The notes under the pieces are model-generated. The model was given only the letters and a program-made list of their open reading frames with translations. It did not search any database and had not been told where the DNA came from. Below, piece after piece: positions 33,117 to 40,140 of a stretch of DNA of 41,631 nucleotides. The position numbers and the translations under genes are program-made. The stretch lies in contig SYJV01000324.1 in assembly GCA_005798335.1 (NCBI GenBank), positions 1-41,631 of the forward strand, read 5' to 3'. The number at the start of each line of letters is the position of its first letter. Position 1 is the stretch's first letter. The stretch is from Planctomycetaceae bacterium (GTDB lineage Bacteria > Planctomycetota > Planctomycetia > Pirellulales > Pirellulaceae).

Positions 33117-35567
33117 CTATTTGGTTTGAAAAGTCTCACCAAGGACAATGCACTCAATCAGTTTCCGAATTCGATATTGGCTGGAAACAAACTCTGCAGC
33201 CAGAGCGTCAACTGCCGCGGAATCGCTGAAATCGAGACTTCGTCCAAGAGCGTAAGTCATTAGTTTTTCAGTGAATGCTTTCGCGAATTGATTCTTTCGC
33301 TCGTCGAGCAATCGCCGCTGAATATCGTTCGAGTCAAGTTCCGTATCGAGGCCGCGCCATTTGCCGATCGCGTCGAAATTCTCCAAGGCGAGGCCCCAAT
33401 GATCGATCTTTTGATGGCAGTCGAAGCAGGCCGCGTTATCCCGGTGTTGCTCAAGCCGCTGCGCGATCGTAAGTCGATCCGTGCCGACTTTCGCAGCGCC
33501 GAGCATCGGTACGTTTGGAGGTGGAGGTGGAGGTGGATCGTTCAGCAGGCGCCGCAAGATCCAGGTACCGCGTTTTACTGGATGCGAGTCCACGCCGTTT
33601 GCATTGGCGGTGAGGAAGCTTGCTTGCGAAAGCAATCCACCACGATGCTCAGGAGCTGGCACGGGGCGGAAATTGGATCCAGTAAGGTGTTGCACGCCAT
33701 AATGCTGCGCCATTCGGTCATTGAGCATGACAAAGTCCGATTTCAATAGCTGCGTTGCCGGTAGATCCTGACGCAGGATGTGGTCGAACAACGCGTAGGT
33801 CTCCTCTGCCGAGTCGGCCTTGAGTTCGCTCGTATACTCTGGGAAGTTCTCTGGATTCACGGCAACACGATCTAGGCCACCTAGGTCCAGCCACTGGTAA
33901 ACGAAACTGCGTAGGAATCGGTTGCTCTTCGCATCTGCCAGCATGCGGGCTAACTGCGTCGCCAGACGTGTTCGCAGTTCGCCGGCGTCTGCAATACGCC
34001 GCAGCTCCGCATCGGGCATCGTGTTCCAGAGAAAGTAAGACAACCGACATGCCAGCTCGTGGTCGCTCAAGGCATGTTCTTTGCCCGACACTCTTGGTTC
34101 AGTTCGGTAGAGAAAATTCGCTGAACTCAGCACGGCGGCGAGTGTGTCCCTCAGTGCCGCACTAGCACGCGGGTCACGACCAACATCGACTGGCAGAGCC
34201 ACTTCATTTTGGGATAGCTGCCGATGCAAATCCAACAGCCCCTGGATTTCTTCGTCCGATATAGGCCTTCGCCAGGCTCTCGGAACAAACTTGCGCAAGG
34301 TCGCCTCGGGTGTGTCGTCCAATACCGCATGTTCCGTGGCTTCTGATCTGGGCGAAAAAACAATCTCCACCGAATCGAGGATCAGAGGCGTGGATACCGA
34401 GTCATTGGCGATGGTGATCAATTCGGCGTGAAACTTTTCCTTGCCAGTTAGGAGCACGGGCAAGTTTTCCATTCGGGCGTGGAATTCGAATATCTCATCG
34501 TCTCCAACAATCACCGAACCGATCGGCCGCAGATTGAGTATTGTTTCGGATGATCGATAGCCAAGCGAGACCGTCATCTTTACCATGCCGCCACTACCAG
34601 CCGCGCGCACGCGCACCAGCAGTTCACCTCGCAGCAGCCAGTTAGCCATCCCGTACATTTGCCGGAATCCTGGGCTAACTGGAACACCATCGAACGTCCT
34701 CGAATTCGCAACCCTTTTTTCCGCGTATTGCTCTTTGGATATCGGCTGGATCAACAATCCGCCGTGTGAATTGCCATAGATACGATCCGTCTTGCGGGTA
34801 TGCCCGGTTGGGACCGGCTCGGGCCTGGGATACTTCGGATTTGGTTTTGCCGGCCGCCCGTCCGAAGCTCGCTCGAGATGGGCCTCGTGCTGGGCAGTCC
34901 GTTTTTTCCAAGTTTCGAAATCTGCTTCGCGCTCCGCCTTGGCAGCGACGAAATAGTAAAGCTCTTTATCCGCTGAAACAGTGTCGAAACTAATATCGAG
35001 CGCGCGTCGAGCTACCTCCATATAAGTTTCCACTTGACTTGGAGCCATAAACAGAGTTTGTCCGTTATTTAGGAATCCATCCTTCGAAACAGAGTCGGGT
35101 GGAAGGTCCTTGGAGAATTCGAGCCTAAAGCCCAGCAAATCCTCCATCGTTTGTTGATACTGATCGATTGTGAGGCGTCGCAACTCGACGCGGCCACTTG
35201 AGTTGCGCCGCTGCGTCGCCGCCATTTCGAGACTACTGCGAATCCAAACGGTCAAGCGTTGGCGATCCGCGTCGGGAAGCGCCAGAGCCTCCTTGGGTGG
35301 CATTTCACCGGCGGCAACTTGATTCAGAACTTCCTGCCAATGCTCAGCATCGTTGCCGTTGACGAAATCGCGATCGAGTTCATCCAGCCTCAATTCGGCT
35401 TTCTTGATTTTCGGGCCGTGACATCGCACGCAGTGCCGGCTCAGAACGGCCTCGACTTCTGCTTGATTTCCGATGCTTGGCTCGTCGGCGCTACATGGAC
35501 TGACTGGCAACGCAACTTGGCAGACCATACTGAAAAGTATTGAGAGTGCGAAGCCGACATGTTTCAT
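33117..35567 (-). CDS. Multidomain DUF1587/1595/1592/1588/1585 cytochrome
   Basis: An 816-residue exported protein from ATG 35567, chosen because MKHVGFALSILFSMVCQVALPVSPCSADE is a good signal peptide; an upstream extension to 35690 has no support. A PSCyt1-type haem domain comes first (CVRCHGPK, Cys46, Cys49, His50; GEMPPKEA), then DUF1587 (RRLTIDQYQQTMEDLLGFRLEFSKDLPPDS), a carbohydrate-binding-like middle region, DUF1595 (LRKFVPRAWRRPISDEEIQGLL), DUF1592 (LACRLSYFLWNTMPDAELRRIADAG), DUF1588 (RGGLLSQASFLTANANG, HPVKRGTWILRRLL) with a second haem motif CFDCHQ (Cys714, Cys717, His718), and DUF1585 (YALGRSLDFSDSAAVDALA). A run of seven prolines precedes NVPML. First gene of the minus-strand operon; length and order are standard. 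Function unestablished. Confidence 0.92.
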   Translation of the reverse strand: MKHVGFALSILFSMVCQVALPVSPCSADEPSIGNQAEVEAVLSRHCVRCHGPKIKKAELRLDELDRDFVNGNDAEHWQEVLNQVAAGEMPPKEALALPDADRQRLTVWIRSSLEMAATQRRNSSGRVELRRLTIDQYQQTMEDLLGFRLEFSKDLPPDSVSKDGFLNNGQTLFMAPSQVETYMEVARRALDISFDTVSADKELYYFVAAKAEREADFETWKKRTAQHEAHLERASDGRPAKPNPKYPRPEPVPTGHTRKTDRIYGNSHGGLLIQPISKEQYAEKRVANSRTFDGVPVSPGFRQMYGMANWLLRGELLVRVRAAGSGGMVKMTVSLGYRSSETILNLRPIGSVIVGDDEIFEFHARMENLPVLLTGKEKFHAELITIANDSVSTPLILDSVEIVFSPRSEATEHAVLDDTPEATLRKFVPRAWRRPISDEEIQGLLDLHRQLSQNEVALPVDVGRDPRASAALRDTLAAVLSSANFLYRTEPRVSGKEHALSDHELACRLSYFLWNTMPDAELRRIADAGELRTRLATQLARMLADAKSNRFLRSFVYQWLDLGGLDRVAVNPENFPEYTSELKADSAEETYALFDHILRQDLPATQLLKSDFVMLNDRMAQHYGVQHLTGSNFRPVPAPEHRGGLLSQASFLTANANGVDSHPVKRGTWILRRLLNDPPPPPPPNVPMLGAAKVGTDRLTIAQRLEQHRDNAACFDCHQKIDHWGLALENFDAIGKWRGLDTELDSNDIQRRLLDERKNQFAKAFTEKLMTYALGRSLDFSDSAAVDALAAEFVSSQYRIRKLIECIVLGETFQTK

Positions 35568-35707
35568 CGAGCCATCACCGGCGCGCTGAACGTGATTTCG
35601 AAAGTGCATCGCCTCATCGCGAGTCACAATAACGGTACTCCGCGTGCCAAACCAAGACTTGTCGTTCGCAAAAGTCTGTGACCGCCACAACCATACAATT
35701 TTTGTGA

Positions 35708-35762
35708 GAGGCTATCCGAAAAGGGGTCTAGCAAAGGGTCAGACCCCTTTTCGGAGAGCCTC
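35708..35762. repeat. Long hairpin, possible bidirectional terminator/REP element
   Basis: Inverted repeat with 22-bp arms (35708-35729 and 35741-35762), one mismatch, and an 11-base loop. The arm core is ccgaaaaggggtct. The motif occurs widely in planctomycete intergenic DNA as far as I recall. It lies 17 bp downstream of the small lipoprotein gene's stop (minus strand) and upstream of the DUF1592-type gene, so it could end transcription of the former; there is no flanking U-tract, so a repeat element is the safer description. Confidence 0.8.
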
Positions 35763-35779
35763 TGACTGCACGATTGTTG

Positions 35780-36205
35780 TTAAGAGCTGATTTGGATCTT
35801 GTCGATTTTCGACGCTTTCGAATCCAATTTGAAATCAATCGTATTTGCGCCGGCCTTGACATCCTCCGTTAAGGTCGACTTGGAATTGTAGACTGACGGC
35901 ACCAGTTCGGGGATGCGACCACTATTGTCCGGCAGTACGTCGCCCGTGCGAATGATGACTCGATTTTTACCGACCCAAGCCCCTGCTTCGGTGTCGCTGA
36001 ACATCATGCGATAGCGACCACTGCTGTCGGTTTTTCCGTAGGACGTCGCTCCTCCGGAATCGGGTGTGAACAGGATCGACGCTTCGGGCAAGGCTTTGCC
36101 GTCGAGTGTGACGGTGCCAGTAACTTGCCCGAGATTTGGATTACCGCCGCAGCCAGCGGTAAACAACAACGCCAAGCAGACCACTGCATGGGATTTGGTT
36201 TTCAT
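35780..36205 (-). CDS. Small lipoprotein with carboxypeptidase-regulatory-like fold
   Basis: A 141-residue lipoprotein. The signal peptide ends LLFTAGC (lipidated Cys19), and a strong GAGGAGG (36214-36220, coding on minus) precedes ATG 36205 by eight bases. The mature part begins GQVTGTVTLDGKALPEASILFTPDSGG and continues GKTDSSGRYRMMF, the pattern of the carboxypeptidase regulatory-like/transthyretin-type beta-sandwich that planctomycetes encode in large numbers. No enzymatic residues are expected. It lies downstream of a DUF1559 gene, an association that recurs at 38307-40138 on the other strand. The proteins share the pattern GQV-GT-TLDGK-L--AS--FTP. Confidence 0.88.
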   Translation of the reverse strand: MKTKSHAVVCLALLFTAGCGGNPNLGQVTGTVTLDGKALPEASILFTPDSGGATSYGKTDSSGRYRMMFSDTEAGAWVGKNRVIIRTGDVLPDNSGRIPELVPSVYNSKSTLTEDVKAGANTIDFKLDSKASKIDKIQISS

Positions 36206-36238
36206 TAAAATAGCCTCCTCAGATACAGCTTTCCGATT

Positions 36239-36288
36239 GTCGTCTTTCGCTCCGCGAAAGGACGTCCTTTCGCGGAGCGAAAGATGAC
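36239..36288. repeat. 42-bp perfect palindrome between DUF1559 and lipoprotein genes
   Basis: 36243-36263 is the exact reverse complement of 36264-36284, with no spacer; three of four further pairs extend it to 36239-36288. The arm reads tctttcgctccgcgaaagga and c. It sits in the 107-bp gap between the DUF1559 gene and the lipoprotein gene (both minus). Transcribed, it would make a very stable hairpin that could attenuate or stabilise the downstream message. It differs in sequence from the other hairpins of this window. Confidence 0.9.
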
Positions 36289-36312
36289 ACTTATTCCTTC
36301 CGCCGTCGAGTA

Positions 36313-37302
36313 TTAGAATTCCGCGTTAATCACTCCACCGTCGTTCCTCGCGCACAACAATTGGAACGCGCCCAATCGTGTTCCAGCTCGCCAAGCCGCC
36401 CCACTCACTTCATTGTTTTCGATGCTTTGGCTGATGAAATGTACCGAACCATCGACGAATACAATCTGAGCGCCACCCACGTGTCGGCTGCTGTAGGTCG
36501 AGAGCTTTATGTCGTTGACCGCAGTTGCGGGAGGATTTATGCGAAATTGACCCATGCGCATGAGCGACTGCGGCGCGTCGGCGCGCCCGCCATCGGTCTG
36601 CAGGGCTTTGCCGTACCAAGTGGGATCCCAGAGGAAGGCGCCAGCCCCGGCGTTGGTGCCGATTCCATACCAGATTGCCTCCCCCACACAGATCGTATTG
36701 GAAGTGCCGTCAGTTACGTCTCCAATTCTGACTTTGGATTCTTCCTGGAACATCCCCATTTTCAGATCTTCCGGGTCGGTCCAAAAAATAGAACCAACAA
36801 ACGGTCCCCCGTTGGCGACATAATTGGCACCCGCAATTCCCGGATCGGTGAAAGCGAACGGCTCGCTTCCCGTACCCAATTTGAAATTCAGCGACGGATT
36901 CGCAGCCGTGGGGCAAAGCGCACCGGAAAATACTTGAGACACAATCGCTCGATTGGGAGGCTCCATGATTCGATTCGAGAAAACGATGCCGTTATATGCG
37001 CTGGTCTGTTCGATAAACGGCAGTATCGCGTAGGACCAAGCCCAACCACTGCCTCGATTTGGGCGGGAGCGGTCGGCAAGCGGGTTGGCACCCTTCCATC
37101 GAGCACCAGCCGGAAACGACTTTGTCGACGACTCGTAGTTCAGCATCGCCAGACCAATTTGTTTGAGGTTGTTGCTGCACTGCATGCGGCGAGCCGCCTC
37201 GCGAGCCGCCTGAACAGCCGGGAGCAATAAACCCACTAGAACTCCAATGATCGCAATCACCACCAACAATTCAACCAACGTAAAACCCGCCCGTTTCGAC
37301 AT
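36313..37302 (-). CDS. DUF1559 pseudopilin-like protein
   Basis: A 329-residue protein from ATG 37302, preceded by GGGAG (37311-37315). It begins MSKRAGFTLVELLVVIAIIGVLVGLLLPAVQAAREAARR, a class III (type IV prepilin) signal: prepilin peptidase should cut after Gly6 and methylate Phe7. The N-terminal helix continues with MQCSNNLKQIGLAMLNYE, followed by the DUF1559/SBP_bac_10 domain with ILPFIEQTSAYNG, GDVTDGTSNTICVGE and the terminal GAQIVFVDGSVHFISQSI. The family is massively expanded in planctomycetes and is thought to form surface or periplasmic pseudopili; the precise role is unknown. Followed by a palindrome and the small lipoprotein gene, probably one unit. Confidence 0.92.
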   Translation of the reverse strand: MSKRAGFTLVELLVVIAIIGVLVGLLLPAVQAAREAARRMQCSNNLKQIGLAMLNYESSTKSFPAGARWKGANPLADRSRPNRGSGWAWSYAILPFIEQTSAYNGIVFSNRIMEPPNRAIVSQVFSGALCPTAANPSLNFKLGTGSEPFAFTDPGIAGANYVANGGPFVGSIFWTDPEDLKMGMFQEESKVRIGDVTDGTSNTICVGEAIWYGIGTNAGAGAFLWDPTWYGKALQTDGGRADAPQSLMRMGQFRINPPATAVNDIKLSTYSSRHVGGAQIVFVDGSVHFISQSIENNEVSGAAWRAGTRLGAFQLLCARNDGGVINAEF

Positions 37303-37520
37303 AGCAGTATCTCCCAAAAACGACGATCGGCACAAATCAACAATGGTTAACAAAGGAGCACTTCGAAACTAATATACTTCGACACTAATATAAGGTGATT
37401 GATAGGCTCATTATTACACCCAGTTCTCTATTTTCTGATATTTTTCGAATTATTCGTGCATCTCCATTCCGAGCATAATCGGTCGGTCGAAACTGAGTTG
37501 CGGTAAACGCGGAAGGTCAT

Positions 37521-37811
37521 AGACCCCTTCGAGCTTGCTCGTTGGTGAAACAGCTCAGTCAGCATAGCCGCCGGGCTCGACTCGCCATTGTCAACTCGCT
37601 TTCGCACGCGCACGCAAGCCCAATTGTTCTGAAATGTTGCGACAATTGCTTTGCGAGTTTTTCGCAGGAATTCGCGAAACCGTAGAATGTTTGCTCTATG
37701 AATTACGCGCGACGGGTCGTTGTGTTATGGCGTTGGTTGTTGCGGCAGCGTTGCCCGGACATCCTTAGCTGGCGAAGCTGATTCACCAACGAGCGAGCTC
37801 GAAGGGGGTCT
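37521..37811. mobile_element. MITE-like element with ~30-bp terminal inverted repeats
   Basis: A 29-bp sequence at 37521-37549 (starting agaccccttcgagc) recurs as an inverted copy at 37782-37811, differing by one substitution and one inserted base. The 291-bp unit has no supported gene. Length, long terminal inverted repeats and lack of coding capacity fit a miniature inverted-repeat element. No target-site duplication was recognised, and the parent transposase is not in the window. It lies between two divergent DUF1559 genes; 37303-37520 contains no gene and presumably the promoter of the left one. Confidence 0.6.
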
Positions 37812-37850
37812 GGCTGTGGGGCAGTGTGTGGGTACAAGGAGTTTGCCTGG

Positions 37851-38174
37851 TTAGGATTGGCGCAGCAATTGCCGTCGAAAATCCCGCAGGCTTGTCGGCT
37901 TGTCCGGCGGATCGTTGGGTTTCAAACTAAGCGCTGGCGACTCGACTTCGACGGTGAGTAGTTTGAAGCCTAACGCTCCACCGGAAAAGCCGGTGGGATT
38001 CTCGCTGCGGAAGTTGGCGCTGATGGTGTCCGAGTGGCCGCTTGTCGTTAGTGAAAAACCGAAAGACCCGCTGGACAAGCCTGCGGGATTTCCGACAGTT
38101 ATTCTTGCGCCTATCCCGACAGTGCCATCCCACAGATGAGCCGATTCGTAATTATCGAGAATCTGTTCTTGCAT
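37851..38174 (-). CDS. Doubtful small ORF with internal GNPAGLSSGSFGFSL-type repeats
   Basis: A 107-codon frame with two related segments, GNPAGLSSGSFGFSL and ENPTGFSGGALGFKL, about 30 residues apart. A related peptide (SGGSLGFKLS) is encoded on the opposite strand of the same DNA, because the region contains inverted as well as direct copies of one DNA unit. No signal peptide, domain or Shine-Dalgarno sequence is evident. It may be a remnant of a repeat-containing gene or purely non-coding repeat DNA. Confidence 0.2.
   Translation of the reverse strand: MQEQILDNYESAHLWDGTVGIGARITVGNPAGLSSGSFGFSLTTSGHSDTISANFRSENPTGFSGGALGFKLLTVEVESPALSLKPNDPPDKPTSLRDFRRQLLRQS
37853..38128. repeat. Cluster of three diverged repeat units, one inverted
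   Basis: Three units of ~40-75 bp share the core gaa-cc-aa-g--cc-c-gga-aagcc-g-gggat: unit 1 at about 37853-37928 on the minus strand, unit 2 at 37960-37999 and unit 3 at 38050-38128 on the plus strand. Units 1 and 3 match over the longest stretch (through the gcgcc-atcc end) and form an inverted repeat around unit 2. The starts of units 2 and 3 are 90 bp apart. The rest of 38129-38306 shows no feature apart from the DUF1559 Shine-Dalgarno sequence. Confidence 0.6.
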
Positions 38175-38306
38175 TTACTTTTCCGGATGTTAGCCTATTT
38201 CACTCTGGAATATCATGGTCGTAACAGTTCTTCGTTAGGTTTCTGGTTTTAGTTGCCGGAAACTGCTTTTTCAACTTGTTGTTTCCATTAGTTTTGGGAG
38301 ATTGTC

Positions 38307-39362
38307 ATGAGACCGTTTCGTCTGAAAGCCTTCACGCTTGTGGAATTGTTGGTGGTCATTGCGATTATAGGAGTGTTGGTGGGGTTGCTGTTGCCAGCGG
38401 TGCAAGCTGCCCGTGAAGCGGCTCGCCGCATGCAGTGCAGCAACAATCTCAAACAGATGGGCTTGGCGTTGCACAACTACGAATCGACCTACAAGACTTT
38501 CCCAGCAGGCGGTGTAACTCCAGGCACCTGCTGTGGGACTCCCAGCGCAGGCAACTGGGCGTTGTCAATTCTGCCATTTATTGAGCAGACCAATCTTTAC
38601 AATCAGTACAACTTTGCGTTGTGGAATGACTCGCTTCCTGGCCGAGCACCTACGGCTGCCGTGCGTCCCATCACGGATGTCAATGGACCTGTTGTAGAAT
38701 CCATTGTTGCGACCTACAACTGCCCATCTGACCCAGGTGCGGGAGTGCTAGAGCGACCTGAAAGCGGGGAAGGCTCTAACAAACTGTACCGGACCAGTTC
38801 CTATCGTGCGGTGAGCGGTGCCGGATACCGTGGCCTTGCTTGGATGGACTCGAATCAAACCGACGCTTGGCACACGGCTAATCGCGGCGTATTGTTCACG
38901 GTTGAGGGAACTCATCTCAACCGCATAGCGTCAGGTTATGCACTTCACGGTGCACGTGAAACCAGAATTGGCGGGATTACCGATGGTACCTCAAACACAA
39001 TTGTGCTGGGAGAGTTTCACACGCTTACCGCCCCACGTCGCAGATCGTTCTGGGGTTATACCTACACATCGTACAACCAATCGACAATATCGATTGGCCA
39101 GCCACGTCACTTAATAGCGGACTACAACCGCTGCGTCGCGCTCGGTGGAGCGGGTACTAGCAATCCATGCAAGCGCGGTTGGGGCAGCTTTCACACTGGC
39201 GTTCTGCAGTGGGCCTTTGCTGACGGATCGGTTCGCGCGATCAGTACCACTGTCGATTTGGGAATTCAACCGGCGGCAGATAACATTCGGCCTACAGTAA
39301 TGGGAGTTCTGCCTGCTTTGGCAACTATCAGCAGCGGTGAGGTCGTTGCCAACGCGGAGTAG
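38307..39362 (+). CDS. DUF1559 pseudopilin-like protein (second copy)
   Basis: A 351-residue protein with GGGAG at 38296-38300 before ATG 38307. It begins MRPFRLKAFTLVELLVVIAIIGVLVGLL; the prepilin-like signal has Ala rather than the nearly invariant Gly at the -1 position of FTLVE, so processing could be slow or absent. DUF1559 landmarks: NNLKQMGLALHNYESTYKTFPAGG, SILPFIEQTNLYNQYN, ATYNCPSDPG, RIGGITDGTSNTIVLGEFH and VLQWAFADGSVRAIS. The N-terminal 40 residues are nearly identical to the divergent copy at 36313-37302, the remainder much less so. It is followed by a stem-loop with a T-run, then a lipoprotein gene and an LRR gene. Confidence 0.92.
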   Translation: MRPFRLKAFTLVELLVVIAIIGVLVGLLLPAVQAAREAARRMQCSNNLKQMGLALHNYESTYKTFPAGGVTPGTCCGTPSAGNWALSILPFIEQTNLYNQYNFALWNDSLPGRAPTAAVRPITDVNGPVVESIVATYNCPSDPGAGVLERPESGEGSNKLYRTSSYRAVSGAGYRGLAWMDSNQTDAWHTANRGVLFTVEGTHLNRIASGYALHGARETRIGGITDGTSNTIVLGEFHTLTAPRRRSFWGYTYTSYNQSTISIGQPRHLIADYNRCVALGGAGTSNPCKRGWGSFHTGVLQWAFADGSVRAISTTVDLGIQPAADNIRPTVMGVLPALATISSGEVVANAE

Positions 39363-39394
39363 GCTTATTGACGCCTTCGACAATAGAAAGTTTT

Positions 39395-39433
39395 TTCGCC
39401 GAGCTGCGTCCATTCGTTGCTCGGCGAATTTTT
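39395..39433 (+). terminator. Rho-independent terminator after DUF1559
   Basis: TTCGCCGAGC at 39395-39404 pairs with GCTCGGCGAA at 39419-39428 across a 14-base loop and is followed by five T (39429-39433) and then AATT. It lies 33 bp after the stop of the DUF1559 gene, so the pseudopilin transcript probably ends here, with partial readthrough into the lipoprotein gene. Confidence 0.75.
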
Positions 39434-39450
39434 AATTCGCTAGCTAGTTG

Positions 39451-39554
39451 GACAGCGCTACTTTTTCGTTTAACGGCAAGCCGAAGGCGACTTTTGCCTC
39501 ACTATCCCCAAGCGGTCGCCTTTCGCTTGCCGTTAAACAAAAAGTGGCGCTGTC
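39451..39554. repeat. Long imperfect inverted repeat (~41-bp arms)
   Basis: 39451-39491 (gacagcgctactttttcg through aaggcgac) is inverted at 39515-39554 with few mismatches, separated by 23 bases. The core tttaacggcaagc--aaggcgac is a motif I recognise from other planctomycete intergenic regions. It lies between the terminator and the lipoprotein gene at 39707. The rest of 39555-39706 shows nothing. Confidence 0.85.
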
Positions 39555-39706
39555 GCCAAGTAATTCGCCAGGTCGGTTTCGGACTTCACCCTACAGAGAA
39601 TTGATCACCGCTTGGCGGTTCCAGCCAAGACCCAACAGTCTTCTTAAATCAGATTCTTTCCACATCAATAATCCCACTTCAGAACATAATCAAGAGAGCC
39701 ATTCTT

Positions 39707-40138
39707 ATGAAATCCCGATCAGGATCAAAACTCCGCTTCTGGTTTTTGTCTTGTTTTGTACTGCTTGCCAGCGCGGGTTGTGGCGGAAGTAATCTTGGAC
39801 AAGTTGCGGGAACCATCACACTCGACGGCAAGCCTCTGGCGAACGCCTCCGTGTCATTTACCCCATTGAACACCACTGGTGGCGAATCTCCGGGCTCATC
39901 CGGCGTAACCGATAGCAATGGTAAGTATAGCCTCAGCTTGGTAATCGCGCAGGATTCTGGTGCTGTTGTTGGAAAGCATAAAGTTGTGATTTCGAAGATC
40001 TTTGAAAGCGCGAGTGATGTGGCGACACCCCAGGAATTGGCAAACGCCTCTTTACCATTTCATGACTTTACGTTTGAAGTTAAGTCGGGTTCTAACACGG
40101 CCGATTTTAATCTTGAATCTAAGCAAAAGGGCTCATAA
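39707..40138 (+). CDS. Small lipoprotein with carboxypeptidase-regulatory-like fold (second copy)
   Basis: A 143-residue lipoprotein. The signal peptide ends LLASAGC (Cys25), followed by GGSNLGQVAGTITLDGKPLANASVSFTPLNT and GVTDSNGKYSLSLV, the same pattern as the protein at 35780-36205. The middle contains a Ser/Gly-rich loop. GAGAG at 39693-39697 precedes ATG 39707 by nine bases. A beta-sandwich structural protein anchored in a membrane is expected, with no enzymatic function. It lies two bases before the GTG of the LRR gene, so cotranscription is certain in practice. Confidence 0.88.
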   Translation: MKSRSGSKLRFWFLSCFVLLASAGCGGSNLGQVAGTITLDGKPLANASVSFTPLNTTGGESPGSSGVTDSNGKYSLSLVIAQDSGAVVGKHKVVISKIFESASDVATPQELANASLPFHDFTFEVKSGSNTADFNLESKQKGS

Positions 40139-40140
40139 TA

